DNA of 10,827 bases from Stagnihabitans sp043721775 (GTDB lineage: Bacteria > Pseudomonadota > Alphaproteobacteria > Rhodobacterales > Rhodobacteraceae): assembly GCA_043721775.1 (NCBI GenBank), contig JAYSQA010000064.1:1-10827 (forward strand), read 5' to 3'. A program made the position numbers and the translations under genes. Below, piece after piece: positions 1 through 5,611 of this stretch (position 1 is its first letter; every line of letters starts with the position of its first letter). The notes beneath the pieces are model-generated. The model was not told the DNA's origin. It saw only the letters and a program-made list of their open reading frames with translations, and did not search any database.

Positions 1-43
1 CGCCACGTTCCTCGCTGCCAGGGTGCTTGTATCGTCTGTCCAT
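1..43 (-). CDS. Possible 5' end of a minus-strand gene, cut by the window edge
   Basis: An ATG at 43-41 on the minus strand opens a frame that runs off the left edge. It would begin MDRRYKHPGSEERG. A Shine-Dalgarno-like AGGAT lies about 7 bases upstream of it. Fourteen codons are too few to name a family. If real, this gene diverges from msrA and the following ~395 bases would be a shared upstream region. The same stretch is also open in a plus-strand frame (1-213) with weak codon bias, so the call is tentative. Confidence 0.27.
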   Translation of the reverse strand, partial: MDRRYKHPGSEERG

Positions 44-306
44 CGCAACATCCTATGCCCTGCAGGCCGGGGGTGTTGCACTTGAAACTTGAGCATAAGC
101 AGTTGAGCCCTAAAAATGGCGTCGACGCTCAGTCGTTCTTCAAAGACGTTGATGACATGCGTGTGCTTCTGGGTATTTACGTAGGTGCGTTAAGGCGCCT
201 CGCGATCAGGTAGCCGCTCTCGAGTAGGAGATTTGGAGCAGAATCCATCCGAAGTTCTACCCCCCAAACCCTTACCAACCCCCTACCCCACCGTGACGCC
301 CTGTAG

Positions 307-345
307 CTACGCAAAAACTACGGGAAACCCTACGCAAACCCTACG
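307..345 (+). repeat. Four CTACG direct repeats at about 11-bp spacing
   Basis: CTACG occurs at 307-311, 318-322, 330-334 and 341-345, so the spacings are 11, 12 and 11 bp, close to one helical turn. Three of the copies run into an A tract (GCAAAAA, GGGAAA, GCAAAC); the fourth runs into GCTTTT. A reverse-oriented match, CTACGTAAA on the minus strand, lies at 176-184. Repeats on one face of the helix suggest a multimeric protein-binding site about 95-130 bp upstream of the msrA start. I do not recognise the motif. Confidence 0.5.
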
Positions 346-426
346 CTTTTGTTACAGCCCCTCACGCCCTCGCCAGCGCCTCTACCCATCACGCCCCTCA
401 CCCCCTATATTCCTGCCATCCCAACC

Positions 427-433
427 AAGGAGG
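427..433 (+). promoter_or_regulatory. Ribosome binding site fixing the msrA start
   Basis: AAGGAGG is a full Shine-Dalgarno sequence, 5 bases before ATG 439. It decides in favour of this start over the in-frame TTG at 349, which has no such site and would add a low-complexity leader. Confidence 0.85.
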
Positions 434-438
434 CCGCG

Positions 439-1086
439 ATGTTTCTGGTTGACCGCCGCAAGACTGACATGGTCACGCCAGACAAGGCTCTGCCCGGGCG
501 CGCAACCCCGCTTCCCACGGCTGAGACGCATTTCCTGTCGGGCATCCCGCTCAAATCCGCCATCCCCGATGGCTTCGAAGTGGCCCTGTTCGGCATGGGC
601 TGTTTCTGGGGGGGCGAGCGGATTTTCTACAAGATTCCAAGGGTTTGGCTGACGATGACCGGATATGCCGCAGGCATGACCCCCAATCCAACCTACAAGG
701 AAACCTGCACCCAGTTGACCGGCCATAACGAGGTGGTGCGGGTGATCTATGACCCCTCCATCGTCACCTGCGAAGCCCTCTTGAAAGCCTTCTGGGAGGG
801 GCATGATCCGACGCAAGGCATGCGCCAGGGCAATGACACAGGCTCCACCTATCGCTCTGAAATCTATACCTATTCCGACGCTCAGGCCCAGGCCGCCACG
901 GCCAGCAAGGCCACCTTTCAAGCGGCTTTGAACGCCAAGAGCTACGGTGTCATCACCACCGAGATTCTGCCCGCGCCGACGTTTTACTTTGCCGAGGACT
1001 ATCACCAGCAATACCTTGCCAAGAACCCCGGTGGCTATTGCGGCATCGGCGTCAGCTGCCCGATTGGCCTGAAAGTACAGGCGTAA
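439..1086 (+). CDS. msrA: Peptide-methionine (S)-S-oxide reductase MsrA
   Basis: Cytoplasmic repair enzyme that reduces the S epimer of methionine sulfoxide in oxidised proteins or as free amino acid, with thioredoxin as the usual electron donor. The 215-residue product has the catalytic motif GCFWGGER with Cys55, then GYAAG, NPTY, TGHNEVV and HDPTQGMRQGNDTGSTYRS, all family hallmarks. The C-terminal GYCGIGVSC places resolving cysteines at 201 and 207, the three-cysteine arrangement of E. coli-type MsrA. The N-terminal extension before the catalytic loop (VTPDKALPGRATPLP) also matches that subgroup. The start is set by AAGGAGG 5 bases upstream. The gene stands alone and ends exactly where the convergent tetR-type gene ends. 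The CTQLTGHNE segment has Q where many homologues have G; I expect no loss of function. Confidence 0.96.
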   Translation: MFLVDRRKTDMVTPDKALPGRATPLPTAETHFLSGIPLKSAIPDGFEVALFGMGCFWGGERIFYKIPRVWLTMTGYAAGMTPNPTYKETCTQLTGHNEVVRVIYDPSIVTCEALLKAFWEGHDPTQGMRQGNDTGSTYRSEIYTYSDAQAQAATASKATFQAALNAKSYGVITTEILPAPTFYFAEDYHQQYLAKNPGGYCGIGVSCPIGLKVQA

Positions 1087-1752
1087 TCACCGGCTTAGGG
1101 CGGCCTCTATCCCCTTGATCAACAGGTCGATCCCGGCCATGAACACCTCTTTCTGGCGTTCGCTTACGAAATAGGGGCCGACCGCCATAAGACTGGGGTA
1201 AGCCTTGCGGGCCTCGTCAAAGGGGACAGGGCTTGTGGCAGAGGGCCCTTTGACCACTTCATCCAGACAGGCCCCCACAAGATAGTGGCCAAAAATCCGA
1301 TAGTGCCGCGCGCGGTCCTCCGGCTTTAGTCCGGCGTCTTCGTAGATGCGCAAAATGCCTTCCAGAAAGCCAAGCCCGGCATGGTTGTTCAACCGAAACC
1401 CACTGAAATACATGAACATTCCAGGATGTCGCAATGCCATCCGCCGATAGGCCCCCGCCGCCGCCTGCAACGTGTCACGCCAATCGCCAGACCTGTCATA
1501 GGTGGCAGCCTCGGCAATCAACTGATCCACCAGTGCCTCATACAGATGCGACCTGGAGGGGAAATAGTGATACAGGCTCATCGCCTGACAGCCCAGACGG
1601 GCGGCAAGGATACGAAAGCTGAAAGCCTCCAACCCTTTGGTATCAATCAGAACAATCGACTCTTCCAGGATACGCGGCACTGAAAGTGCAGGCCCGCGCT
1701 GACGCCGTGGCGCGCGGATCAACGGGGCAAGCACAGGCGAGTCTTCGGGCAT
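1087..1752 (-). CDS. TetR/AcrR-family transcriptional regulator
   Basis: One-component DNA-binding repressor with a helix-turn-helix at roughly residues 44-65 (FSFRILAARLG..AMSLYHYFPSRSHLYEALVD), a typical TetR N-terminal signature. The remaining ~150 residues form the variable ligand-binding and dimerisation region, with no ligand I can name. I chose ATG 1752 (221 aa) rather than the longest frame from 1872. The extra 40 residues are unlike a TetR leader, and a TTGACA -35-like element lies inside that stretch. No strong ribosome binding site is visible at 1752, so the start is uncertain. The stop abuts the msrA stop. The target is unknown; prmA diverges on the right, but prmA is a housekeeping gene and an unlikely dedicated target. 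Autoregulation is possible. Confidence 0.88.
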   Translation of the reverse strand: MPEDSPVLAPLIRAPRRQRGPALSVPRILEESIVLIDTKGLEAFSFRILAARLGCQAMSLYHYFPSRSHLYEALVDQLIAEAATYDRSGDWRDTLQAAAGAYRRMALRHPGMFMYFSGFRLNNHAGLGFLEGILRIYEDAGLKPEDRARHYRIFGHYLVGACLDEVVKGPSATSPVPFDEARKAYPSLMAVGPYFVSERQKEVFMAGIDLLIKGIEAALSR

Positions 1753-1821
1753 GATCGCTCTGACATATCTGGTCCTTGGCGTCCTGCTTTGTGCAAATCG
1801 CCAACCGTCGCAATTGCCCAA

Positions 1822-1850
1822 AGTGTCCCTTGTGCCGCGCCCCATGTCAA
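1822..1850 (-). promoter_or_regulatory. Candidate promoter of the TetR-family gene
   Basis: On the minus strand a perfect TTGACA (1850-1845) is followed after 17 bases by GACACT (1827-1822), a poor -10. Transcription would start near 1815 and leave a leader of about 60 bases before ATG 1752. The -35 match is good but the -10 matches the consensus at only 3 of 6 positions. Confidence 0.35.
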
Positions 1851-1874
1851 CATCACTTGCAGCGCAGGCCACGC

Positions 1875-1901
1875 TTGACCTGCCGCAACAGGCGGCATAA
1901 T
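1875..1901 (+). promoter_or_regulatory. Candidate prmA promoter with a dyad in the spacer
   Basis: TTGACC (1875-1880) and CATAAT (1896-1901) resemble -35 and -10 elements, but the spacer is a short 15 bases. The spacer contains the inverted repeat TGCCGC (1881-1886) and GCGGCA (1892-1897) around a 5-base loop, which could be an operator for a dimeric regulator. The elements lie about 37 bases before the prmA start. Confidence 0.35.
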
Positions 1902-1937
1902 CGCCCCGGTTAGACCCTTGCCGCGAAAGGCCGCTTC

Positions 1938-2825
1938 ATGCCCACATTTACCGCGCTGACCACACTGATCGGCGAGGATGCCGCCAACGCCATGGCGCAA
2001 GCCCTTGAAAAGATGACGCCAGAGCCGGTTGGCGTCGGCGTGTTCGAGATTGAGGATGACTCTGGCCTGTGGGAAGTTGGCGCCTATTTTCTCGACCCGC
2101 CGGACATGATCATGCTGGAGATCTTTGCCCTTGCGTTTGAAGCGAAACCCTTCGCCGTATCTGAACTGCCCGAGGTGGATTGGGTGGCCAAGGTCAAGCG
2201 CGAACTGTCGCCGGTCGAGGCGGGCCGCTTTTACGTCTATGGCAGCCATGATGCTGACAAGGTTGATGGAATTCTGGCGCAAGGCGACCGGATTGCCTTG
2301 CTGATAGAGGCGACGGTGGCCTTTGGAACCGGTCACCACGGCACCACACTGGGCTGTCTGCGCGCCTGGGACCAGCTTTACAATGAAGGCTTCCGGCCCG
2401 CCAAGGTCATCGACGTTGGCTGCGGCACGGCGGTTCTTGCGATGGCGGCGGCGGCGGTTCTGCCTGATGCGCTGGTGATTGCATCAGATATTGATCAGGT
2501 TGCGGTCGATGTGGCCGAGGCGAATGTGGCGGTCAACGGTCATGCGGGCCGGGTGAAGTGTCTGGAGGCGGCGGGCTTTGCCCATCCGCAGATCAAGGCT
2601 GCCGCACCCTTTGACCTGATTTTCGCCAATATCCTCAAGGGTCCGCTGATCGAACTGGCCCCGGCGATGGCAAGCCACTGCGCCAAGGACGGACTGGTAA
2701 TCCTGTCGGGCCTTCTGGTCGTGCAGGCGGAAACGATCACCGCGGCCTATGTCGCAGCCGGTTTCACACCGGTTTCGCGTGAGGATCTTGGTGAATGGTC
2801 GGCATTGGTCCTGCGGCGGAACTAA
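1938..2825 (+). CDS. prmA: Ribosomal protein L11 methyltransferase PrmA
   Basis: SAM-dependent class I methyltransferase that trimethylates lysines and the N-terminus of ribosomal protein L11. At 295 aa it has the normal length. The N-terminal ~110 residues are the L11-recognition domain. The catalytic domain shows AFGTGHHGTT (128-137), a PrmA signature, then SAM motif I VIDVGCGTAVLAMAAA (from 158), the acidic strand end ASDID (182-186) and FANILKGPL (229-237), the PrmA version of the catalytic NIL loop. Motif I reads GCGTA rather than the common GCGSG, a mild variant. A GAAAGG lies 8 bases before the ATG. The gene appears monocistronic: about 100 bases with two small hairpins follow before the next gene. 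Confidence 0.95.
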   Translation: MPTFTALTTLIGEDAANAMAQALEKMTPEPVGVGVFEIEDDSGLWEVGAYFLDPPDMIMLEIFALAFEAKPFAVSELPEVDWVAKVKRELSPVEAGRFYVYGSHDADKVDGILAQGDRIALLIEATVAFGTGHHGTTLGCLRAWDQLYNEGFRPAKVIDVGCGTAVLAMAAAAVLPDALVIASDIDQVAVDVAEANVAVNGHAGRVKCLEAAGFAHPQIKAAAPFDLIFANILKGPLIELAPAMASHCAKDGLVILSGLLVVQAETITAAYVAAGFTPVSREDLGEWSALVLRRN

Positions 2826-2844
2826 GGCTGATCGACACGTCTTT

Positions 2845-2862
2845 GCCGCAATCGGCGTTTTT
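2845..2862 (+). terminator. Weak terminator-like hairpin after prmA
   Basis: GCCG, a 4-base loop and CGGC (2845-2856) are followed by GTTTTT. The stem is only 4 bp, so this is a weak candidate for ending prmA transcription. Confidence 0.25.
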
Positions 2863-2878
2863 GCCCCAGTTTCGCCAC

Positions 2879-2915
2879 ATTCCGACCCTAATCTGACCTA
2901 GGTGGGGGTCGGAAT
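2879..2915. repeat. 10-bp inverted repeat just before the next gene
   Basis: ATTCCGACCC (2879-2888) and its exact reverse complement GGGTCGGAAT (2906-2915) flank a 17-base loop, which itself contains the palindrome ACCTAGGT. The right arm ends 12 bases before the ATG at 2928 and sits next to the AGGGGA Shine-Dalgarno (2917-2922). There is no T tract after it, so it looks more like an operator or a structured leader than a terminator. Confidence 0.55.
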
Positions 2916-2927
2916 CAGGGGACTGGT

Positions 2928-3278
2928 ATGACCGACTCTAATACAGCCGATTTTTATCGGCGCGTGGCGCGCATTCAGAAAATGCGGGCCGAAGGTTACG
3001 GATTTGAGGCGGTGGGGACCTTGGGCCGGTCCTTCTACCACCGCCCTTCAGCACAGCGGCGCTCTGTTATGGGGCCGATCATGTTTGTGCTGGCTTGCGT
3101 CTTTCTGATGAAAGGCCTGATGTATCATGAGGTTGGGTCGCAATCTTACAACGCGCGTGTCGCGTCGTTGACGGCTGGCAATGCGGTTGACCACGTGGGC
3201 GGCCTGATCATGCAGGCCGAGCCGGTGACAGTCTTTATCGCTGGCAAGCTGGATGACCTGCTGCTGAGGCTGAAATAA
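2928..3278 (+). CDS. Hypothetical single-pass membrane protein
   Basis: 116 aa. I do not recognise a named domain, though the general look recalls small uncharacterised proteins of Rhodobacterales. Residues 1-46 are polar and basic (FYRRVARIQKMRAEGYGFEAVG..RSFYHRP). Residues 48-66 (MGPIMFVLACVFLMKGLMY) form one probable transmembrane helix. The C-terminal ~50 residues are mixed, with no cysteines or catalytic-looking motif. Positive charge before the helix suggests the N-terminus faces the cytoplasm and the tail the periplasm. An AGGGGA lies about 5 bases before the ATG, and an inverted repeat lies just upstream. Third-position G/C bias resembles the neighbours, so the gene looks real and native. 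Function unknown. Confidence 0.8.
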   Translation: MTDSNTADFYRRVARIQKMRAEGYGFEAVGTLGRSFYHRPSAQRRSVMGPIMFVLACVFLMKGLMYHEVGSQSYNARVASLTAGNAVDHVGGLIMQAEPVTVFIAGKLDDLLLRLK

Positions 3279-3303
3279 AGCACGTCGCAAAGGTTCAAAA
3301 CAA

Positions 3304-3330
3304 AAGGCCGCTGCATTCTGCAGCGGCCTT
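3304..3330 (-). terminator. Strong intrinsic terminator of the DUF1127 gene
   Basis: A perfect 12-bp stem (arms 3304-3315 and 3319-3330, GGCCGCTGCA core) closes a 3-base loop. Read on the minus strand it is followed by TTTTGTTTTG, a good U-rich tail, so it ends the DUF1127 transcript about 20 bases after its stop. On the plus strand it is followed by AAATCTGG, so it would end the transcript from 2928-3278 less efficiently, but may serve both converging genes. Confidence 0.88.
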
Positions 3331-3350
3331 AAATCTGGCTGGTCATTGGT

Positions 3351-3554
3351 TCAACGACCGATAAGTTCGATGTCGCCACGGCACAGGCCGATGTCGTCAA
3401 GTTCACGGTTCGACAGACGGTTCAACGACTTGCGGGTGATACGGGCCGAGTTCCACGCCTTCAGCGTTTCAACCGTATGGGCCACGGACTGGACCATGCG
3501 GAAAATGGTGACGGCGCCAAGCGGGGCCGCGCGGGACGTCTCATAAGAAGCCAT
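3351..3554 (-). CDS. DUF1127 small basic protein
   Basis: 67-residue protein whose C-terminal half, with KSLNRLSNRELDDIGLCRGDI, fits the DUF1127 pattern of an L..Ls.reL.DIGl.R.dI helix pair. Such proteins are abundant in alphaproteobacteria. Some, such as CcaF1 of Rhodobacter sphaeroides, bind RNA and affect stress-related RNAs; others influence phosphate or carbon metabolism. Which role applies here cannot be told from sequence. The start at 3554 has AAAGGA about 9 bases upstream; the frame continues to an ATG at 3692, but that extension is cysteine- and arginine-rich and does not fit the family length. It is a single-gene transcript with its own promoter-like elements and a strong terminator, and is divergent from ruvC. 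Confidence 0.9.
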   Translation of the reverse strand: MASYETSRAAPLGAVTIFRMVQSVAHTVETLKAWNSARITRKSLNRLSNRELDDIGLCRGDIELIGR

Positions 3555-3613
3555 GGCGGTTATCCTTTCAAAACTGCACAAGCACAGAGCGATGTTCCGC
3601 TCTCGATGCCCAC

Positions 3614-3642
3614 TAAATAGTCTGGCAGCGAACGTGCAGCAA
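3614..3642 (-). promoter_or_regulatory. Candidate promoter of the DUF1127 gene
   Basis: On the minus strand TTGCTG (3642-3637) and TATTTA (3619-3614) are separated by 17 bases, giving a start near 3607 and a leader of about 50 bases. The conserved TTG and a C-TATTT -10 are also compatible with heat-shock-type sigma factors, which drive some DUF1127 genes in Rhodobacter; the sequence alone does not decide which. Confidence 0.45.
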
Positions 3643-3817
3643 GGGGACGCCAAGCAAGGCCGTCTTGCGCGCCGCGCATGGCTGCACGCCACAGTTACGC
3701 TTTGATTTCATTAACAAAAATCGGCGGAAACCGCAATAGCGTCGCTTTCGGCTGACTAGGTGCCGCTTTCAGCAACGGCACGACGACGGACGCTTGAAGC
3801 GAAACCGCTTGGCGGAT

Positions 3818-3832
3818 GTTCTCTTTTCGTGC
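3818..3832 (+). promoter_or_regulatory. SOS-box-like site (GTTC-N7-GTGC) before ruvC
   Basis: The alphaproteobacterial LexA operator is GTTC-N7-GTTC. Here GTTC (3818-3821), 7 bases, then GTGC (3829-3832) differs at one base. It lies 33 bases before ruvC, where repressor would block transcription. Directly beside it TAAC-N7-TAAC (3833-3836 and 3844-3847) repeats the same 11-base spacing. Regulation of ruv genes by LexA is known in other bacteria, so a damage-inducible operon is plausible. Confidence 0.5.
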
Positions 3833-3865
3833 TAACCGTCTGGTAACAATAACAGGGGGGCAGCG

Positions 3866-4378
3866 ATGCGGGTTCTTGGCATTGATCCGGGCTTGCGGAA
3901 CCTCGGCTGGGGGGTGATCGACGTGCAGGGCGCGCGGCTTACACATGTGGCCAACGGCATCTGCCACTCGGACGCGGGCGACGGGGATCTGGCGCAGCGT
4001 CTGGTGTCCTTGCATTCCCAACTGACCGAAGTGGTGCGCCGCTATGCCCCCGATGCGGCGGCGGTAGAGCATACCTTTGTCAACAAGGACGCGGTGGCCA
4101 CGCTGAAGCTGGGTCAGGCGCGCGGGATTGCGTTGCTGGTGCCGGCGCAGGCTGGTCTTTCCATCGGGGAATATGCGCCCAATGCCGTGAAGAAGGCCGT
4201 GGTGGGCGTCGGCCATGCCGCCAAGGCGCAAGTCGACCACATGGTGCGCCTGCAACTGCCCGGGGTCGAGATTGCCGGGCCGGATGCCGCCGACGCGCTG
4301 GCGATTGCCATCTGCCACGCGCACCACCTGCAAAGTGCCGGGAGGCTGGAGGCTGCGTTGAAAAGGGCTGCGGGATGA
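3866..4378 (+). CDS. ruvC: Holliday junction resolvase RuvC
   Basis: Dimeric endonuclease that cuts four-way DNA junctions symmetrically, working with the RuvAB branch-migration motor during recombinational repair. At 170 aa it has the usual length. The RNase H-fold acidic residues are visible: Asp7 in GIDPG, Glu68 in AVEHTFVN, and Asp140 and Asp143 in PDAADALAIAIC, matching the D-E-D-D set of E. coli RuvC. The start at 3866 has AGGGGGG upstream and gives the canonical MRVLGIDPG N-terminus. It is the first gene of the ruv operon, with an SOS-box-like site 33 bases before it. Its stop TGA overlaps an ATG at 4375 (ATGA) that opens an 11-codon mini-ORF leading to ruvA. Confidence 0.97.
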   Translation: MRVLGIDPGLRNLGWGVIDVQGARLTHVANGICHSDAGDGDLAQRLVSLHSQLTEVVRRYAPDAAAVEHTFVNKDAVATLKLGQARGIALLVPAQAGLSIGEYAPNAVKKAVVGVGHAAKAQVDHMVRLQLPGVEIAGPDAADALAIAICHAHHLQSAGRLEAALKRAAG

Positions 4379-4410
4379 GGAAGGCTGCTTTCATAAGGGT
4401 TGCGGGATGA
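4350..4410 (+). repeat. Degenerate 32-bp tandem duplication at the ruvC/ruvA junction
   Basis: The end of ruvC (4350-4378) and the ruvA leader (4382-4410) match at 25 of 29 positions at an offset of 32 bases. The last 16 bases of each, AAGGG(C/T)TGCGGGATGA, differ at one base. In copy 1 the final ATGA overlaps the ruvC stop; in copy 2 it is the ruvA start. The simplest reading is that ruvC and ruvA once overlapped by ATGA and a tandem duplication moved them apart. Confidence 0.65.
4375..4410 (+). CDS. Possible 11-codon mini-ORF between ruvC and ruvA
   Basis: ATG 4375, inside the ruvC stop, opens MRKAAFIRVAG and ends with TGA 4408-4410, which overlaps the ruvA ATG. It has an AAGGG Shine-Dalgarno (4363-4367). 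It probably arises by duplication of the ruvC tail. It could carry terminating ribosomes from ruvC to ruvA and so preserve translational coupling. No function as a peptide is proposed. Confidence 0.3.
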   Translation: MRKAAFIRVAG

Positions 4411-5081
4411 TCGGCAAGCTGTCGGGGGTGGTGGATTGGAAGGGTCTGGATCAGGTCCTGCTGGATGTGCGCGGCGTGGGCTATATCATCCATGTCAACG
4501 ACCGCACTTTGGCCGCCCTTCCCCCGGTGGGCGAGGCTGCGGCTTTGTACACCGACCTTCTGGTGCGCGAAGACCTGCTGCAACTGTTCGGCTTCCTGAC
4601 CCTGCTTGACCGCGAGTGGCACAAGCTTTTGATGACGGTTCAAGGGGTTGGCGCCAAAGCTTCGATGTCGATCCTTGGAGCTTTGGGCGCAGATGGCGTG
4701 GCGCGGGCGATAGCGCTTGGCGATGCGCGGTCCATTCAGGCGGCGCAGGGTGTCGGCCCCAAACTGGCACAGCGAGTGATATTGGAGCTGAAGTCGAAGG
4801 CCCCGGGGATGATGACCTTGGGAGGCACGATGCCATCCGCCGCCGCTGTGGTCTCCGATGTGATCGAGGCCCCTGCCCCCAAACGCCGCACCCCGGCCCC
4901 GCTGCCTGCCGTAAGCAACCGTGCGGCCTTCAGCGCCGATGCCATGTCAGCGTTGGTCAACCTTGGCTATGGTCAGGGCGAGGCGGCGCAGGCCGTTATG
5001 ACCATATCCGCCGATGCGCCCGAGGCAGATACGGCAACGCTGATCCGGGCCAGCCTCAAGCTATTGGCACCGAAGGGCTAG
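4407..5081 (+). CDS. ruvA: Holliday junction branch migration protein RuvA
   Basis: Tetrameric DNA-binding subunit that holds the Holliday junction in a square-planar form and loads two RuvB rings. The 224-residue product starts with the typical MIGKLSGVV of the OB-fold domain I (about 1-65, including LLVREDLLQLFGF). Two helix-hairpin-helix motifs follow in domain II: TVQGVGAKASMSIL (77-90) and AAQGVGPKLAQRVILEL (112-128). A variable Pro/Ala-rich linker (about 130-175) leads to the RuvB-binding domain III, ADAMSALVNLGYGQGEAAQAV. The start is supported by AAGGG 8 bases upstream and overlap with the mini-ORF stop. The next gene begins 3 bases after the stop, and it is the GIY-YIG gene rather than ruvB. 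Confidence 0.97.
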   Translation: MIGKLSGVVDWKGLDQVLLDVRGVGYIIHVNDRTLAALPPVGEAAALYTDLLVREDLLQLFGFLTLLDREWHKLLMTVQGVGAKASMSILGALGADGVARAIALGDARSIQAAQGVGPKLAQRVILELKSKAPGMMTLGGTMPSAAAVVSDVIEAPAPKRRTPAPLPAVSNRAAFSADAMSALVNLGYGQGEAAQAVMTISADAPEADTATLIRASLKLLAPKG

Positions 5082-5084
5082 ACC

Positions 5085-5585
5085 ATGAAATTCAATGCTT
5101 TATTGCGCGACGCCGGGATTGATCCTGCCCACGTTTCGATCATTCTGCATTTGACCAGACTAGAACCCTTGCGGTCTCTCTTGCCCGTCCTTGTTGACCA
5201 GCACCCGGACCTTTTCGACGCTTATCAAAGCCTCCATTCAGAGCCGTCGGCACGCACACTGTCTAACCGTCCCTTCGCGGCAAGTTTTGTGCCGATCGGC
5301 CCGGGTTGTATGGTTTTCGCCGGCCTGTTCGAGATTACCGACTTCCACGACCGCCCTATCGCCGATATCTACGCCGACCCTCGCCTGATGCGGTTGATGA
5401 AAGACTTCGGAGCAATTGATATTGATCCGGCCCGGCACCACCCGAACGGCGGCACCCAACGCCAGTTTACTCTGACCCCTCGCCCGGAACTCCAGACCGA
5501 AATCGGCCGCCTGCAAATAACCCGTCCCGGAACCCGCGCCATGATCCGGATTGCCGCCAATATGGACCCTGAGGTGTTGTCCTGA
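5085..5585 (+). CDS. N-terminal part of a GIY-YIG nuclease family protein (frame broken)
   Basis: 166 aa. From recalled family architecture it resembles the N-terminal region of ~270-residue bacterial proteins that end in a GIY-YIG nuclease domain. The matching landmarks are a leader LLRDAGIDPAHV (6-17), FDAYQSLHS (44-52), an AASFVPIGPG..VFAGLFEI block (65-84) and EIGRLQITRPGTRAMIRIA (139-157). The reading stops at TGA 5583-5585, just where the missing C-terminal domain resumes in the -1 frame. AAGGG (5073-5077) lies 7 bases before the ATG, and ruvA ends 3 bases upstream, so it is in the ruv operon. Codon use seems less G/C-biased than in ruvA (AGA, CTA and ATA-type codons occur), suggesting a later arrival. 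Either a true split protein, a decaying gene, or one gene with a single-base sequence error. Confidence 0.75.
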   Translation: MKFNALLRDAGIDPAHVSIILHLTRLEPLRSLLPVLVDQHPDLFDAYQSLHSEPSARTLSNRPFAASFVPIGPGCMVFAGLFEITDFHDRPIADIYADPRLMRLMKDFGAIDIDPARHHPNGGTQRQFTLTPRPELQTEIGRLQITRPGTRAMIRIAANMDPEVLS

Positions 5586-5611
5586 CCGCGTTTCGCCACA
5601 TCAGCCCGCCG

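Larger units (their letters stand above)
44..438. other. Non-coding region upstream of msrA
   Basis: I see no convincing gene here. The part from about 240 to 425 is strikingly pyrimidine-rich on the plus strand (many CCCC and CCCT runs). It holds the CTACG repeats described separately. The frame that continues msrA upstream to a TTG at 349 is proline-rich and looks like translated non-coding sequence. No good sigma-70-type promoter pair stood out, so the msrA promoter is not located. Confidence 0.6.
3555..3865. other. Divergent intergenic region between the DUF1127 gene and ruvC
   Basis: 311 bases with no gene I can support. The left part holds the DUF1127 leader, which includes a GAGCG/CGCTC inverted repeat (3587-3591 and 3598-3602), and its promoter-like pair. 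The middle has an A/T-rich patch near 3700-3720. The right part holds AAGCG/CGCTT dyads and the SOS-box-like site before ruvC. Confidence 0.7.

Noticed and set aside
1..213. Plus-strand frame open from the left edge to TAG 211-213, ending in a plausible-looking C-terminus
   Set aside because: Third-position G/C is only about 60 percent, well below the neighbouring genes, there is no recognisable motif, and the minus frame over the same bases is also open.
349..438. N-terminal extension of MsrA from TTG 349
   Set aside because: The stretch is low-complexity, rich in proline and threonine, lacks a ribosome binding site, and ATG 439 has a full AAGGAGG.
1753..1872. Forty-residue N-terminal extension of the TetR-type regulator
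   Set aside because: It does not look like a TetR leader and contains a TTGACA promoter-like element; ATG 1752 gives a normal family length.
3555..3692. Upstream extension of the DUF1127 frame to ATG 3692
   Set aside because: The added residues are Cys/Arg-rich, outside the family length, and cover the likely promoter; AAAGGA precedes the internal ATG 3554.
3695..4333. Long minus-strand open frame opposite ruvC
   Set aside because: It is the shadow of ruvC, whose catalytic residues are all present; the antisense product is rich in His, Gln and Arg, as expected for a shadow frame.
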